Below are positions 32,619 through 41,366 of a stretch of 56,270 nucleotides of DNA, piece by piece. Source of the stretch: Candidatus Methanomethylophilaceae archaeon (lineage in GTDB: Archaea > Thermoplasmatota > Thermoplasmata > Methanomassiliicoccales > Methanomethylophilaceae). Both the position numbers and the translations under genes were made by a program. The DNA is taken from the NCBI GenBank assembly GCA_023230065.1, contig JALNYB010000002.1, forward strand, positions 1 through 56,270, read 5' to 3'. The notes under the pieces are model-generated. The model saw nothing but the letters and a program-made list of their open reading frames with translations, made no database searches and was not told where the DNA came from. Numbering within the stretch: the stretch's first letter is position 1; each line of letters opens with the position of its first letter.

Positions 32619-34129
32619 AATTCATAGCAAAAATAATGGATGTGGGAACAGCGGATCCTTTAGCTATCATGTGTGCAGAAGATGCGATACTTCTCGGATT
32701 AAAGGAAAACGACCGCGTCCGCATCGATGCAAAGAAATCATCCACTGCGATGTTGGATACCACCCGATATATGATCAAAAAGCGTGGATTGATGTATCTT
32801 TCTGATTCTGTGATGAACAAGATTGAAGCGAAAGACGGAGATGAAGTAGATGTCGTATTCGCTGCGAGTCCTGAATGTATAAGGACCATTCGTAAGAAGA
32901 TGGATAAAGAGGAACTAACCAAAGAGGAGATCAGTGAGGTCGTAAAAGATATTCTCAATGGTAAATTATCAAGAATGGAAATATCTGCTTGGCTCACTGC
33001 TTTGTACATCAATGGAATGAATATAGATGAGATTGCAGCATTCACTCAGGCCATGGTGGATACCGGAGACAGGATCGAATTCGATCGTACTCCGGTATAT
33101 GATTTCCACAGTATGGGAGGAGTTCCTGGAAATAAGATTACACCTATAGTCGTCTCTATCGTCGCATCGGCGGGAATGATGCTCCCAAAGACATCGTCAC
33201 GCGCTATTAGCAGTGCGTGCGGAACTTCGGATTTTGTTGAGACATTCTGTAATGTTGAATTGGATGCCAGAACATTGAAGAAGATCGCAGAGGAAACGGG
33301 TGGAGTATTTGCATGGGGAGGTTCTATGAACCTCGCACCTGTAGATGATATGGTAATCAAGATCGAACATCCATTGGGCATCAATCCGCGTGCTCAGATG
33401 TTGGCATCGATCCTAAGTAAGAAAGTGGCGGTTGGTGCCACACATCTAGTTATTGATATTCCGACTGGAGAAGGAACGAAGGTCAAGACTCTTGAGGATG
33501 CACGCCTTTATGCCAGAGACTTCATGGACTTGGGAGAGAGGCTTGGAATACGTATCGAGTGTGCAATCACATATGCAGATCAGCCTGTTGGAAGTGCAAT
33601 CGGACCCATTCTTGAAGCAAGGGAATGCATTCGCATTTTAGAAGGTAACAAGCATCCTGAAAGTGTGATCGAGAAAGCATGCGATCTAGCGGGTATGATT
33701 TTAGAGATGGGAGGGATCAACAACGGACCTGAGAGGGCACTCGAGATTCTCAATTCTGGAAAGGCCTTGAAGAAATTTAGAGAGATAGTTGCTGCGCAGG
33801 GTGGTAACTACGACATCAAGTCAGATGATTTGGTTCCTGGAAAATATATGTTGGAGGTATCTTCTGTAAAATCCGGTTATGTGCATTCGATAAACAATAA
33901 GGATCTAGTTTCAATTGCAAAGGCAGCCGGGTCGCCTAACGACAAAGGAGCAGGACTTATGTTGCTTCGTAAGAAAGGACAGAGAGTAGAGAAAGGAGAC
34001 ATATTATTCCAGATCTACGGGGAGAGCGAGCCAAAGGTCTTACGTGCCAAGGATCTTGCAATCAAATATCAGCCCATCGTGATAGAAGGAATGTTGATCA
34101 AGAAGATCACGGCATCAAAGGTTAGATGA
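32615..34129 (+). CDS. deoA: AMP phosphorylase
   Basis: A 504-aa enzyme of the thymidine-phosphorylase superfamily, splitting AMP (and CMP/UMP) with phosphate to the base and ribose 1,5-bisphosphate. The N-terminal ~85-residue extension (MKFIAKIMDVGTADPLAIM...) is typical of the archaeal form. The core has YDFHSMGGVPGNKITPIVVSIVASAGMMLPKTSSRAI, the ISSACGTSDFVE phosphate site and WGGSMNLAPVDDMVIKIEHPLGIN. The C-terminal swivel domain ends in VLRAKDLAIKYQPIVI. Its product feeds the isomerase and RuBisCO genes immediately upstream. Confidence 0.95.
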   Translation: MKFIAKIMDVGTADPLAIMCAEDAILLGLKENDRVRIDAKKSSTAMLDTTRYMIKKRGLMYLSDSVMNKIEAKDGDEVDVVFAASPECIRTIRKKMDKEELTKEEISEVVKDILNGKLSRMEISAWLTALYINGMNIDEIAAFTQAMVDTGDRIEFDRTPVYDFHSMGGVPGNKITPIVVSIVASAGMMLPKTSSRAISSACGTSDFVETFCNVELDARTLKKIAEETGGVFAWGGSMNLAPVDDMVIKIEHPLGINPRAQMLASILSKKVAVGATHLVIDIPTGEGTKVKTLEDARLYARDFMDLGERLGIRIECAITYADQPVGSAIGPILEARECIRILEGNKHPESVIEKACDLAGMILEMGGINNGPERALEILNSGKALKKFREIVAAQGGNYDIKSDDLVPGKYMLEVSSVKSGYVHSINNKDLVSIAKAAGSPNDKGAGLMLLRKKGQRVEKGDILFQIYGESEPKVLRAKDLAIKYQPIVIEGMLIKKITASKVR

Positions 34130-34135
34130 CATTCG

Positions 34136-34945
34136 ATGAAGACATTATGTTTTACAATAGATCTTGATAGAGATGTCAACATCTGTTTGCCTGGGCATAC
34201 GCCAGCCGGGTCTATGGATAGAGGGTCTGGGACAGCGCCTAGATTCGATTCTACGTCCGAGGGATTGCCGGTAATCTCGGAATTGCTGGACGATCTTCAC
34301 ATAAAGGGTACTTTCTTTGCAGAAGGAAAGACCTTGGAATCCATAGATGCAACCAGTTTTCTTTCAGGTCACGAAATAGGCATGCATGGGTATGAGCATG
34401 AGGATCTCACTGGTTCTAATGGTATAGAGTATGAAAGATTTGAGAAGAAAGCAATACTTCTTCATTCATCAGACGTTGTTAATGATATAACTGGAATAAG
34501 GCCGCAATGTTTCAGGGCGCCTTACATGAAAATCGGACAGGATGTCATCGATATTCTTCCGGAAATCGGAATAAAATATGATTCATCATTCTATACTAAG
34601 ATGACTGGAACACTCACGCCTTCGAAGATGAAGAATGGTGTTTACGAAGTATCCGTTCCAGAGGGACACGATGCTGAAGGAAAGAAGATCGCAGCATATC
34701 TTTGGCCGATGCACGAAGGTAGGAGGGTACCTGAAGATTACATATCATTGGCGTCACAGTTGAATAAAGGAATATTTGTCCTTGCAACTCATACCTGGCA
34801 CATGTCAGAATCACGTAAGAATGGAAAGATGACTTCGGAGGAGATGATGGCAAATATCGATAATACAAGAAAGGTCCTAGAAGGCATATTGGACCTTGGT
34901 TTTGTCGCTAAGACAATACCAGATGCTGTACGTCCGTATGAATAA
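34136..34945 (+). CDS. Polysaccharide deacetylase (NodB-type) family protein
   Basis: A 269-aa NodB-homology barrel. TIDLDRD supplies the catalytic and metal Asp, MHGYEHEDL gives the HxxxH-type metal site (about residues 83-91), FRAPYMKIG is the RxPY-type motif, and ATHTWHMS carries the late His. No signal peptide is present, so it is probably cytoplasmic. Substrates are likely an N-acetylated sugar or an amide, unknown here. It starts 6 nt after AMP phosphorylase but has no obvious link to that pathway. Confidence 0.85.
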   Translation: MKTLCFTIDLDRDVNICLPGHTPAGSMDRGSGTAPRFDSTSEGLPVISELLDDLHIKGTFFAEGKTLESIDATSFLSGHEIGMHGYEHEDLTGSNGIEYERFEKKAILLHSSDVVNDITGIRPQCFRAPYMKIGQDVIDILPEIGIKYDSSFYTKMTGTLTPSKMKNGVYEVSVPEGHDAEGKKIAAYLWPMHEGRRVPEDYISLASQLNKGIFVLATHTWHMSESRKNGKMTSEEMMANIDNTRKVLEGILDLGFVAKTIPDAVRPYE

Positions 34946-34960
34946 CGCGCCCTCGCGCGC
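34946..34960. repeat. GC-rich tract upstream of folD
   Basis: CGCGCCCTCGCGCGC stands out from AT-rich DNA and can form a short GCGC stem. It lies about 10 nt before a TATA-like ATAATATAATAG stretch of folD. It belongs to a set of similar GC-rich islands in this window. Confidence 0.35.
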
Positions 34961-35005
34961 TAACATAATATAATAGAATGGCCTTGGACAAAACGGTGTA
35001 ATATC

Positions 35006-35893
35006 TTGAGTGCTAGGCTTATACTCGGCAAAGAGGTCTCTGATGGAATTTATTCTGAGCTCAGGGAAAGGATTGTTGCTCTGAAATCCAAGGGTGTGAC
35101 TCCAGGATTGGCAGTTGTGCTTGTCGGAGAAGATCCAGCTTCGCAGGTGTATGTCAGGATGAAAGGAAAGAAGTGCGAAGAGTTAGGCATGCATTCTGTC
35201 ACTATAATATTGCCGGAAAAGACGACTCAGGAAGAGCTTCTCAAGGTAGTCAGTGACCTCAATAACGATAAGTCTATTCATGGATTTCTTGTACAATTGC
35301 CTTTACCCAAGCATATAGACGAGGATACTGTCATAAACGCCATCGACCCGAATAAGGATGCAGATTGTTTTCATCCAGCGAATGTTGGAAAGATGTTGAT
35401 TGGAAATCCCAGTTTTCTGCCTGCAACACCTGCAGGAGTACAACAGATGCTTATCAGGTCAGATGTTGAGACATCTGGAAAACATGTCGTAATATTGGGA
35501 AGGAGCAACATCGTCGGGAAACCGATGGCTGCTATGATGATGCAGAAAGGTAAAGGTGCCGATTCCACTATCACAGTGGTTCATTCAAGAACCAAAGATA
35601 TTCCAATGATAACACGTCAGGCGGATATTCTCATAGTTGCAATAGGAAAGCCCCTTTTTGTTACAAAGGACATGGTCAAAGAAGGAGCGGTAGTCATAGA
35701 TGTAGGAACAAACAGAATCGAGGATCCTACAGCAAAGAACGGATCTAAGCTGGTAGGTGATGTCGATTTCGATAATGTGAAGGAGATCGCATCAGCAATC
35801 TCTCCTGTACCGGGAGGCGTAGGCCCCATGACCATATGTATGCTAATGGCGAATGCAGTTACAGCAGCTGAGAGGGCTGTATTACTTAGGTGA
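35006..35893 (+). CDS. folD: Methylenetetrahydrofolate dehydrogenase / cyclohydrolase
   Basis: A 295-aa bifunctional enzyme interconverting 5,10-methylene- and 10-formyl-tetrahydrofolate. It shows PGLAVVLVGEDPASQVYVRMKGKKCEELG with the catalytic Tyr and Lys (YVRMKGKK), GFLVQLPLPKHID, PCTPxG-type LPATPAGVQQML, the NADP site VILGRSNIVGKPMAAMM and PVPGGVGPMTICML. The start is TTG with GGTG upstream. Its presence implies folate-based one-carbon metabolism, and its product is the formyl donor for purH. kptA follows 4 nt later. Confidence 0.96.
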   Translation: MSARLILGKEVSDGIYSELRERIVALKSKGVTPGLAVVLVGEDPASQVYVRMKGKKCEELGMHSVTIILPEKTTQEELLKVVSDLNNDKSIHGFLVQLPLPKHIDEDTVINAIDPNKDADCFHPANVGKMLIGNPSFLPATPAGVQQMLIRSDVETSGKHVVILGRSNIVGKPMAAMMMQKGKGADSTITVVHSRTKDIPMITRQADILIVAIGKPLFVTKDMVKEGAVVIDVGTNRIEDPTAKNGSKLVGDVDFDNVKEIASAISPVPGGVGPMTICMLMANAVTAAERAVLLR

Positions 35894-35897
35894 TAAA

Positions 35898-36566
35898 ATG
35901 ATCAGAGAATGTGAAGATCACGGATATTTCCGCGATGAACACTGTCCCATTTGCGGTGAAGAAGGGAAATTCATCATGAGCGACTATGAGGTCGAGAAGA
36001 TGGGAAGGACAATGGCTGGAATCCTCAGACATGGTAAGTTCGACCTTGAAATGGATGAACAGGGATTTGTTGACATCAGAGACATTATTGCCGTTATCAA
36101 GGATCATAATCCGCGCATGAAGTGGCTGAGAATTCATCATGTAGAGGCTCTGGTAGAGACAGATCCGAAAGGAAGGTATCAGATTTCTGGGGCTTGTGTC
36201 AGGGCGACATACGGGCATACAATCAAATTGAATCTTAATCTTCCGACCGATAACATTCCATACACACTCTATTATCCGGCAACATCGGAGGAGTGCGACA
36301 TAATTTTAGAGGTAGGACTTTTGCCTTCAGATAGGGCAATGGTCCATCTTTCACGGTCATACCGTGATGCAGTAAGGGCAGGTTCAGTCCGTGTTGAAGA
36401 TCCTGTTATCCTTGCAGTTGATACTTTTGGATGTGCGGAAGCGGGATATAAGATCGGAAGGGCTGCAAAAACAGTATTCCTCTGTGATAATGTCCCTCCG
36501 GAATTCCTATCCAAAGCAGAAGAGGAGGACGAGGACGAGGATGAATATATGGATCAAGAGGAATAA
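35898..36566 (+). CDS. kptA: RNA 2'-phosphotransferase (Tpt1/KptA)
   Basis: A 222-aa enzyme transferring a 2'-phosphate from RNA to NAD, as in tRNA splicing. The N-terminal ~25 residues form a zinc-finger-like segment (CEDHGYFRDEHCPICGE). The KptA core follows: MAGILRHGKFDLEMDEQGFVDIRDII, the RIHHVE...GRYQISGACVRATYGHT region and LYYPATSEE, with the ADP-ribosyl-transferase-like VHLSRSYRDAVRAG. The tail is very acidic. GGTGA lies before the ATG at 35898; a longer in-frame start inside folD is rejected. Confidence 0.92.
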   Translation: MIRECEDHGYFRDEHCPICGEEGKFIMSDYEVEKMGRTMAGILRHGKFDLEMDEQGFVDIRDIIAVIKDHNPRMKWLRIHHVEALVETDPKGRYQISGACVRATYGHTIKLNLNLPTDNIPYTLYYPATSEECDIILEVGLLPSDRAMVHLSRSYRDAVRAGSVRVEDPVILAVDTFGCAEAGYKIGRAAKTVFLCDNVPPEFLSKAEEEDEDEDEYMDQEE

Positions 36567-36568
36567 AA

Positions 36569-37519
36569 ATGGTCCACATCCTCAGACCCGATGAAGTCAA
36601 GGCAAAATATGGGTCTCTGTTCTGTAAAGGATTCATCACAATGGTGGATGAAGAGAACGGAGTCGCTCAAATAGTCGAGAAATGTGTCGCCCGCGGTCCT
36701 GGAGAGTGGGATGTTGTCAATAGGAGGCGTACCGGCGGAGTCATCAAGGATATTCGCATGGAAGGTCACACTTTGATCATGAATGTTGAGATCGGAGAGA
36801 AGAAATTGAATTTTGGTCCTGTTTCAAAAGATGTTGGAGGCCAGGGGCTTTCTGCTTTGAAAGTAGAAGGGGATCGTGTTCGTATGACATGGTATGGTAT
36901 TGCAGGCGCTACTGTAGGTATCGGTGCATGTATCGCACAGTGTCCAGATGTTATTGAAACGATATACCCGGATGATTTCCAGATAGGTGGAGCTCATACA
37001 GCACATGTAGATATAATCACTCCTAAGAGGGTCAGGGTGATCATCGGAATAGATGATACCGACACCAAGGAGAAAGGAGCTTCATGGGTCACAGCTTTGA
37101 AACTCGGTACGACCTGCCCCATTGGTAGTTTCATTGACCACAAGATAATACAACTTAACCCGAAAGCTCCAAACAAGACCACCAATTGTTGTTCTACGGC
37201 GGTCTCGTTTGCAGTTAAAGAAGAGGAGATCCCGGCGCTCATCGAATATTGTAGGGATTTTATCAAATCAGAATCGTATTCTGATGATACGGTTATGACA
37301 GTTTTCAAAGGTTTAACCATACCTAAAAAACTTCAGGAATTCGGATGGAATGCTAAGAGTGTTCTGTTCATTCAGGATGATGCTATCAAGGTAGCTGAAG
37401 AATGTGGCGTACAGATAATCAGCATTACAGGAATGAAAGGGGTCATAGGCGCGGTTGCAGCCATCGGATGTTTTGATCTAGGTCCCAAAGCTGCGGGAGT
37501 ACCTGAAGATTTTGAGTGA
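36569..37519 (+). CDS. Methanogenesis marker protein 11-like (TiaS-related)
   Basis: 316 aa. The middle IIGIDDTDTKEKGASWVTALKL (about residues 151-172) is the IDDTD motif shared with TiaS, the tRNA(Ile) agmatidine synthetase, and matches my memory of methanogenesis marker protein 11. The second part (HKIIQLNPKAPNKTTNCCSTAVSFAV, LTIPKKLQEFG, IISITGMKGVIGAVAAIG) continues the TiaS-like similarity. The zinc ribbon and OB domains of full TiaS are absent. Function in methanogens is unknown. It starts 2 nt after kptA, in a set of RNA and cofactor genes. Confidence 0.78.
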   Translation: MVHILRPDEVKAKYGSLFCKGFITMVDEENGVAQIVEKCVARGPGEWDVVNRRRTGGVIKDIRMEGHTLIMNVEIGEKKLNFGPVSKDVGGQGLSALKVEGDRVRMTWYGIAGATVGIGACIAQCPDVIETIYPDDFQIGGAHTAHVDIITPKRVRVIIGIDDTDTKEKGASWVTALKLGTTCPIGSFIDHKIIQLNPKAPNKTTNCCSTAVSFAVKEEEIPALIEYCRDFIKSESYSDDTVMTVFKGLTIPKKLQEFGWNAKSVLFIQDDAIKVAEECGVQIISITGMKGVIGAVAAIGCFDLGPKAAGVPEDFE

Positions 37520-37523
37520 TTTC

Positions 37524-38291
37524 ATGGCAGTTCCTAAAGTAGTTTATTCCACATATGAGAAACAATTGGAAAAAGAGGTTCACGAAGGCCCAATTCCAAA
37601 ACATTTGGCAATAATAATGGATGGGAATCGTAGATATGCGGAACAGATCCTTGGTGAAGAAGCCAACAAAGGACATATGATGGGCGAACTGAAGGTTGAA
37701 GAGATGCTTGATTGGTGCCTCAGCCTCAATATTTCTTATGTCACTGTGTTTGCATTTTCGACAGAAAATTTTAACAGGGAACAGAGTGAGATCGATTTTC
37801 TGATGGACCTCTGTGAAGCATCCCTCTACAAGATGGCAGATACGCCGAAGGTACATGAGTCTAAAGTAAGGATCAGAGTCCTGGGGGATCATTCAACGCT
37901 TCCGCAGAGAGTTCTCGATGCGATAGATTATGCAGACGAGAAGACTAGCATGTACACCAATATGACATTCAATGTAGCTATAGCGTATGGCGGAAGGCAG
38001 GAAATCATCACTGCAGTCAAGAATATAGCTCAGAAAGTAAAGGATGGAGAGATAGATATTGACGACATCTCTGAAGAATTGTTCTCGGATCATCTTTATA
38101 CATCAGATATCCCCGATCCAGATCTTATCCTACGTACGTCTGGAGAAGTGAGGATGTCCAATTTCCTTCTATGGCAATTGGCGTATTCAGAATTGTATTT
38201 CACAGATGTCTATTGGCCGGGATTCCGTCATATTGATTTTCTGAGGGCGATAAGATCGTATCAGCAACGTGTAAGGCGTTACGGGTCGTGA
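37524..38291 (+). CDS. uppS: cis-Prenyltransferase (undecaprenyl / polyprenyl diphosphate synthase family)
   Basis: A 255-aa enzyme that extends an allylic diphosphate with isopentenyl units in cis configuration, making the lipid carrier for glycan assembly. The catalytic motif is AIIMDGNRRYAEQ (about residues 26-38), followed by VTVFAFSTENFNR and the C-terminal DPDLILRTSGEVRMSNFLLWQLAYSELYFTDVYWPGF. The start at 37524 has AGTGA 4 nt upstream; an earlier TTG would add 4 residues and overlap the marker-11 stop region. Confidence 0.94.
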   Translation: MAVPKVVYSTYEKQLEKEVHEGPIPKHLAIIMDGNRRYAEQILGEEANKGHMMGELKVEEMLDWCLSLNISYVTVFAFSTENFNREQSEIDFLMDLCEASLYKMADTPKVHESKVRIRVLGDHSTLPQRVLDAIDYADEKTSMYTNMTFNVAIAYGGRQEIITAVKNIAQKVKDGEIDIDDISEELFSDHLYTSDIPDPDLILRTSGEVRMSNFLLWQLAYSELYFTDVYWPGFRHIDFLRAIRSYQQRVRRYGS

Positions 38292-38295
38292 TAGA

Positions 38296-40029
38296 ATGGC
38301 ACATTCAGACATAATCTTTCTGCATGCGCCAAGCGTTTATGATTTTAGAAAGAAACCTATATTCTACGGTCCGGTAAGCGACGTCATCCCGTCATCACCT
38401 GTATTTGAGATGTATCCTATAGGATTCATGACAATCTCTTCACATCTGGAAGCTGCTGGATTCAGGACAAGGATCGTGAATATTGCCGTTCAGATGCTTC
38501 AGAGCGAGAAATTCGATGTTGAGAGGCGTATACGCACGTTGGATGCTGATGTTTTCGCTATCGATCTGCATTGGATGCCACATGTGCATGGAGCACTGGA
38601 GCTTGCAAAGATTGTAAGAAAATATCATCCCAATTCAAAGATCGAGTTCGGTGGGTTCACTTCCTCGTACTTCTATGATGAATTGATAAGAAGACCAGAA
38701 ATAGATTTGATCATGCGGGGAGATACCACAGAAGTACCTACAGTGAAGATGATGGAGGTCCTTCAAAAGGGAGGGGATCTGTCAGATGTACCTAATCTGA
38801 TATGGAAGGATACTGAGGGCAAGATCCACGATAATGGTCTCACGTATTCAGCAGACAGTCTGGATGACATAATGTTCGATTATGGGGTAATGATCAAGAA
38901 TGTCATAAAACACATGGACATCAAAGGTGCCCTTCCTTGGTATGGATGGGATAAGCTTCCATTGAAGTCTGTTTTCACAGTAAGAGGATGTTCTCTCAAT
39001 TGTGCGGAATGCGGAGGATCACATCACGCCAATGGTAAAGTTGTATGCAGAAAGAAGCCCGCGTACAGAAGTCCTGAAAAACTCGCTGAGGACATAGATT
39101 CCATTCAGAATTATTTGGATACTCCTGTGTTCATAGTAGGGGATATCAGACAGCATAGCATGGATTATGCTGAGCGGTTCCTTAAAGCCGTAAAAGAGAG
39201 GGAGATAGACAATCATGTTGTCATCGAATTATTCAACGGTGCCAATGCTGAATATTTCAAGAAATTGGACGGGGCATTCGAAGGTGGCTATACGATCGAG
39301 TTCTCTCCTGATTCACATGATGAGGAAGTAAGGTTCGCACTCGGAAAAGGATATACAAACGATGCTATTGAAAAATCTGTCACTGCTGCTTTTGATAATG
39401 GCTGTAGCAGGTTTGATCTGTTCTACATGACCGGTCTTCCGCATCAGACCAGAGAATCTGCATTGGATAGTGCAAAAGCATCAAAGCATCTGTGGGACAC
39501 GATCAATGAAAAGGATGGTCTTTACATTTACAACGCACCTTTCGCTCCGTTCGTCGATCCCGGAAGCAGGGTTTTCGAGGAACCTGAGAAATGGGGATAC
39601 AGATTTTTTGCGAGGACATTGGAGGATCACAGAAAGCTTTTGGACAATCCTTCATGGAAGCTCGTCTTGTCATATGAGACCAAATGGATGACAAGGGATG
39701 TTATTGCAGAGACCTCTTATGATGCTGCGTTGGAACTGTCAAAAGCAGAGTTAGAATGTGGACGCATATCCAAAGAAGATTGTGACAACCGTTGTGAAAG
39801 AACAGAGGTCGCACGCTCTCTTATGCATAAGATTGATGATATTATGATTATCTCCGATCTCAGAGAAAGAGAAGCAAGACTTTGGGAGATCAAAGAGGAA
39901 GGAGAGCGTTTGATGGATTCTACGGTTTGTAACAAGAATGATCTCGGTTGGGAAGCAGGTTCGATCTGGAGGAATTCTCCGCGTATCGCTACGGGTCTTT
40001 TGAAATCTATGATGAGAAAACCGAATTGA
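38296..40029 (+). CDS. B12-binding/radical SAM protein, Ta0216-like
   Basis: 577 aa. The N-terminal ~170 residues form a cobalamin-binding-type Rossmann domain (LEAAGFRTRIVNI...DADVFAIDLHWMPHVHGALELAKIVRKYHPNSKIEFGG). The radical SAM domain has the CxxxCxxC cluster in RGCSLNCAECGG (about residues 236-247), binding [4Fe-4S] and SAM. The C-terminal part (DNRCERTEVARSLMHKIDD) is family-specific. It matches my memory of the Ta0216 group found in Thermoplasmata. Substrate unknown; a methyl transfer or another radical reaction is possible. It starts 4 nt after uppS. Confidence 0.82.
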   Translation: MAHSDIIFLHAPSVYDFRKKPIFYGPVSDVIPSSPVFEMYPIGFMTISSHLEAAGFRTRIVNIAVQMLQSEKFDVERRIRTLDADVFAIDLHWMPHVHGALELAKIVRKYHPNSKIEFGGFTSSYFYDELIRRPEIDLIMRGDTTEVPTVKMMEVLQKGGDLSDVPNLIWKDTEGKIHDNGLTYSADSLDDIMFDYGVMIKNVIKHMDIKGALPWYGWDKLPLKSVFTVRGCSLNCAECGGSHHANGKVVCRKKPAYRSPEKLAEDIDSIQNYLDTPVFIVGDIRQHSMDYAERFLKAVKEREIDNHVVIELFNGANAEYFKKLDGAFEGGYTIEFSPDSHDEEVRFALGKGYTNDAIEKSVTAAFDNGCSRFDLFYMTGLPHQTRESALDSAKASKHLWDTINEKDGLYIYNAPFAPFVDPGSRVFEEPEKWGYRFFARTLEDHRKLLDNPSWKLVLSYETKWMTRDVIAETSYDAALELSKAELECGRISKEDCDNRCERTEVARSLMHKIDDIMIISDLREREARLWEIKEEGERLMDSTVCNKNDLGWEAGSIWRNSPRIATGLLKSMMRKPN

Positions 40030-40078
40030 ACCTTATATAAAAATTGTAAATATAATATGAATATAAGGCAGGAAAGAT

Positions 40079-40885
40079 TTACTTCTTTCCCATTTCAATT
40101 GATCTTTTAACAGAAGCTTTTACAGCATCTACAACAGCGGATTTGAAGCCCTGTTCTTCGAGGACTTTGACACCTTCGATGGTAGTCCCACCTGGTGAGC
40201 ACACGCTATCTACCAGTTGCGAGGGGGTCATTCCGCTTTCCAATGCCATTTTGCCTGCGCCAAGCATTGATTGTGCCGCAAGACGTATTGCAACGGTTCT
40301 CGACAGTCCGCAGAGGACTCCTGCATCTGCGATGGCGTCTATCATCATGTACATGAATGCAGGCGAACTTCCGCTTACACCTGTGACTGCATCTAAATCA
40401 TGTTCTTTTACTTCAACAGCAAGTCCCATTGCAGAAAGAATGGTTTTTACAATCTGCATGTCGGAATCCGTGGCTTTTGTTCCTCTGACATATCCAGCTG
40501 CACCTTCTAAAACCATACAACAATGGTTGGGCATAACTCTTATAATTTTAGTATCTGGCACATATGATTCGAAGGCAGCTATTTTGACACCAGCAGCAAT
40601 GCTTATCAAGAGGTGATTTGACCCTAATTCGAGTTTTTCTTCTTGGAAAAGGCTCGGAATGTTTTTTGGTTTGATTGCAAGAACGAGCACATCTGTGAGT
40701 TTTGCGATCTCTGAAGCATTCTCATACATCTTGATGCCGAATTTTTCGCTTACACGGTTTCTTGTTTCTTCCGTTTTAGCACACGCTACGATTTCGTCTT
40801 TTGTGTAAATATTCTTCGTGATGAGACCGCTGATCATAGCCTCTGCCATTCTTCCTGCACCGATGAATCCTATTTTTGCTGCCAT
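40079..40885 (-). CDS. proC: Pyrroline-5-carboxylate reductase
   Basis: A 268-aa last enzyme of proline synthesis, reducing pyrroline-5-carboxylate with NAD(P)H. The dinucleotide fold starts at KIGFIGAGRMAEAMISGL, followed by VLAIKPKNI and RVMPNHCCMVLEGAAGYVRG. The C-terminal signature DAVTGVSGSSPAFMYMMIDAIADAGV...MLGAGKMALESGMTPSQLVDSVCSPGGTTIEG is complete. It is a single gene, convergent with the radical SAM gene and divergent from the fpo operon. Confidence 0.96.
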   Translation of the reverse strand: MAAKIGFIGAGRMAEAMISGLITKNIYTKDEIVACAKTEETRNRVSEKFGIKMYENASEIAKLTDVLVLAIKPKNIPSLFQEEKLELGSNHLLISIAAGVKIAAFESYVPDTKIIRVMPNHCCMVLEGAAGYVRGTKATDSDMQIVKTILSAMGLAVEVKEHDLDAVTGVSGSSPAFMYMMIDAIADAGVLCGLSRTVAIRLAAQSMLGAGKMALESGMTPSQLVDSVCSPGGTTIEGVKVLEEQGFKSAVVDAVKASVKRSIEMGKK

Positions 40886-40972
40886 ATTATTCCTGTAGGG
40901 GATGCATGCCGTTGAGCGTAAATAAGTTACCTCCCTTCCTTATATATACAACAGGAACGCGCCTCTGAAAAG

Positions 40973-40981
40973 TTATATATT
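40973..40981 (+). promoter_or_regulatory. TATA box of the fpo operon
   Basis: TTATATATT is centred 27 nt before the fpoA ATG, implying a leaderless transcript for the whole operon. A second symmetrical TATATATA (about 40941-40948) probably serves divergent proC, and a GC-rich AACGCGCC lies between the two. Confidence 0.6.
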
Positions 40982-41003
40982 AACAAGCCATGCGCAATTC
41001 TTA

Positions 41004-41366
41004 ATGTCACTAATTGTGAGCTACATACCACTGGTCGTCGTGGGCATAATCGCCCTCGGTTTTGCACCTTTGGCATGGTGGGCATCAAGGTTTATTAGAC
41101 CCTATAAACCGACTGAATGGATGGAGACCACATACGAATGCGGTTCAGATCCTATCGGAGAAGCACACGTTCAGTTCAGATTCCAATATTACGCTTTTGC
41201 AATAATATTTGTGGTTTTTGATCTGGTCGCGACATTTTTAATGATTTGGGCAGTTGCGTACGGCGGTCTTTCCACCATGGCAACTGTTTGGATGCTTTTG
41301 TTCTTCGGAATGTCGATTTTGGGTGTAACATACGCTCTGAAAAAGGAGGAAACCGTATGGATATGA
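41004..41366 (+). CDS. fpoA: F420H2 dehydrogenase-like complex subunit FpoA (NuoA)
   Basis: A 120-aa membrane subunit with three spans (about residues 5-27, 60-85 and 90-112). The loop after span 1 carries the conserved family text PYKPTEWMETTYECGSDPIGEAHVQFRFQYYAFAIIFVVFDLVATFL, with the Cys and the Glu/Asp residues near the electron-to-proton coupling region. It is the first gene of a 10.4-kb operon with a TATA box at leaderless distance. It overlaps fpoB by 10 nt. Confidence 0.95.
   Translation: MSLIVSYIPLVVVGIIALGFAPLAWWASRFIRPYKPTEWMETTYECGSDPIGEAHVQFRFQYYAFAIIFVVFDLVATFLMIWAVAYGGLSTMATVWMLLFFGMSILGVTYALKKEETVWI

Noticed and set aside
41246..41356. Longer frame for fpoB inside fpoA
   Set aside because: The family start and AGGAGG support ATG 41357; the extra residues are fpoA read in another frame.
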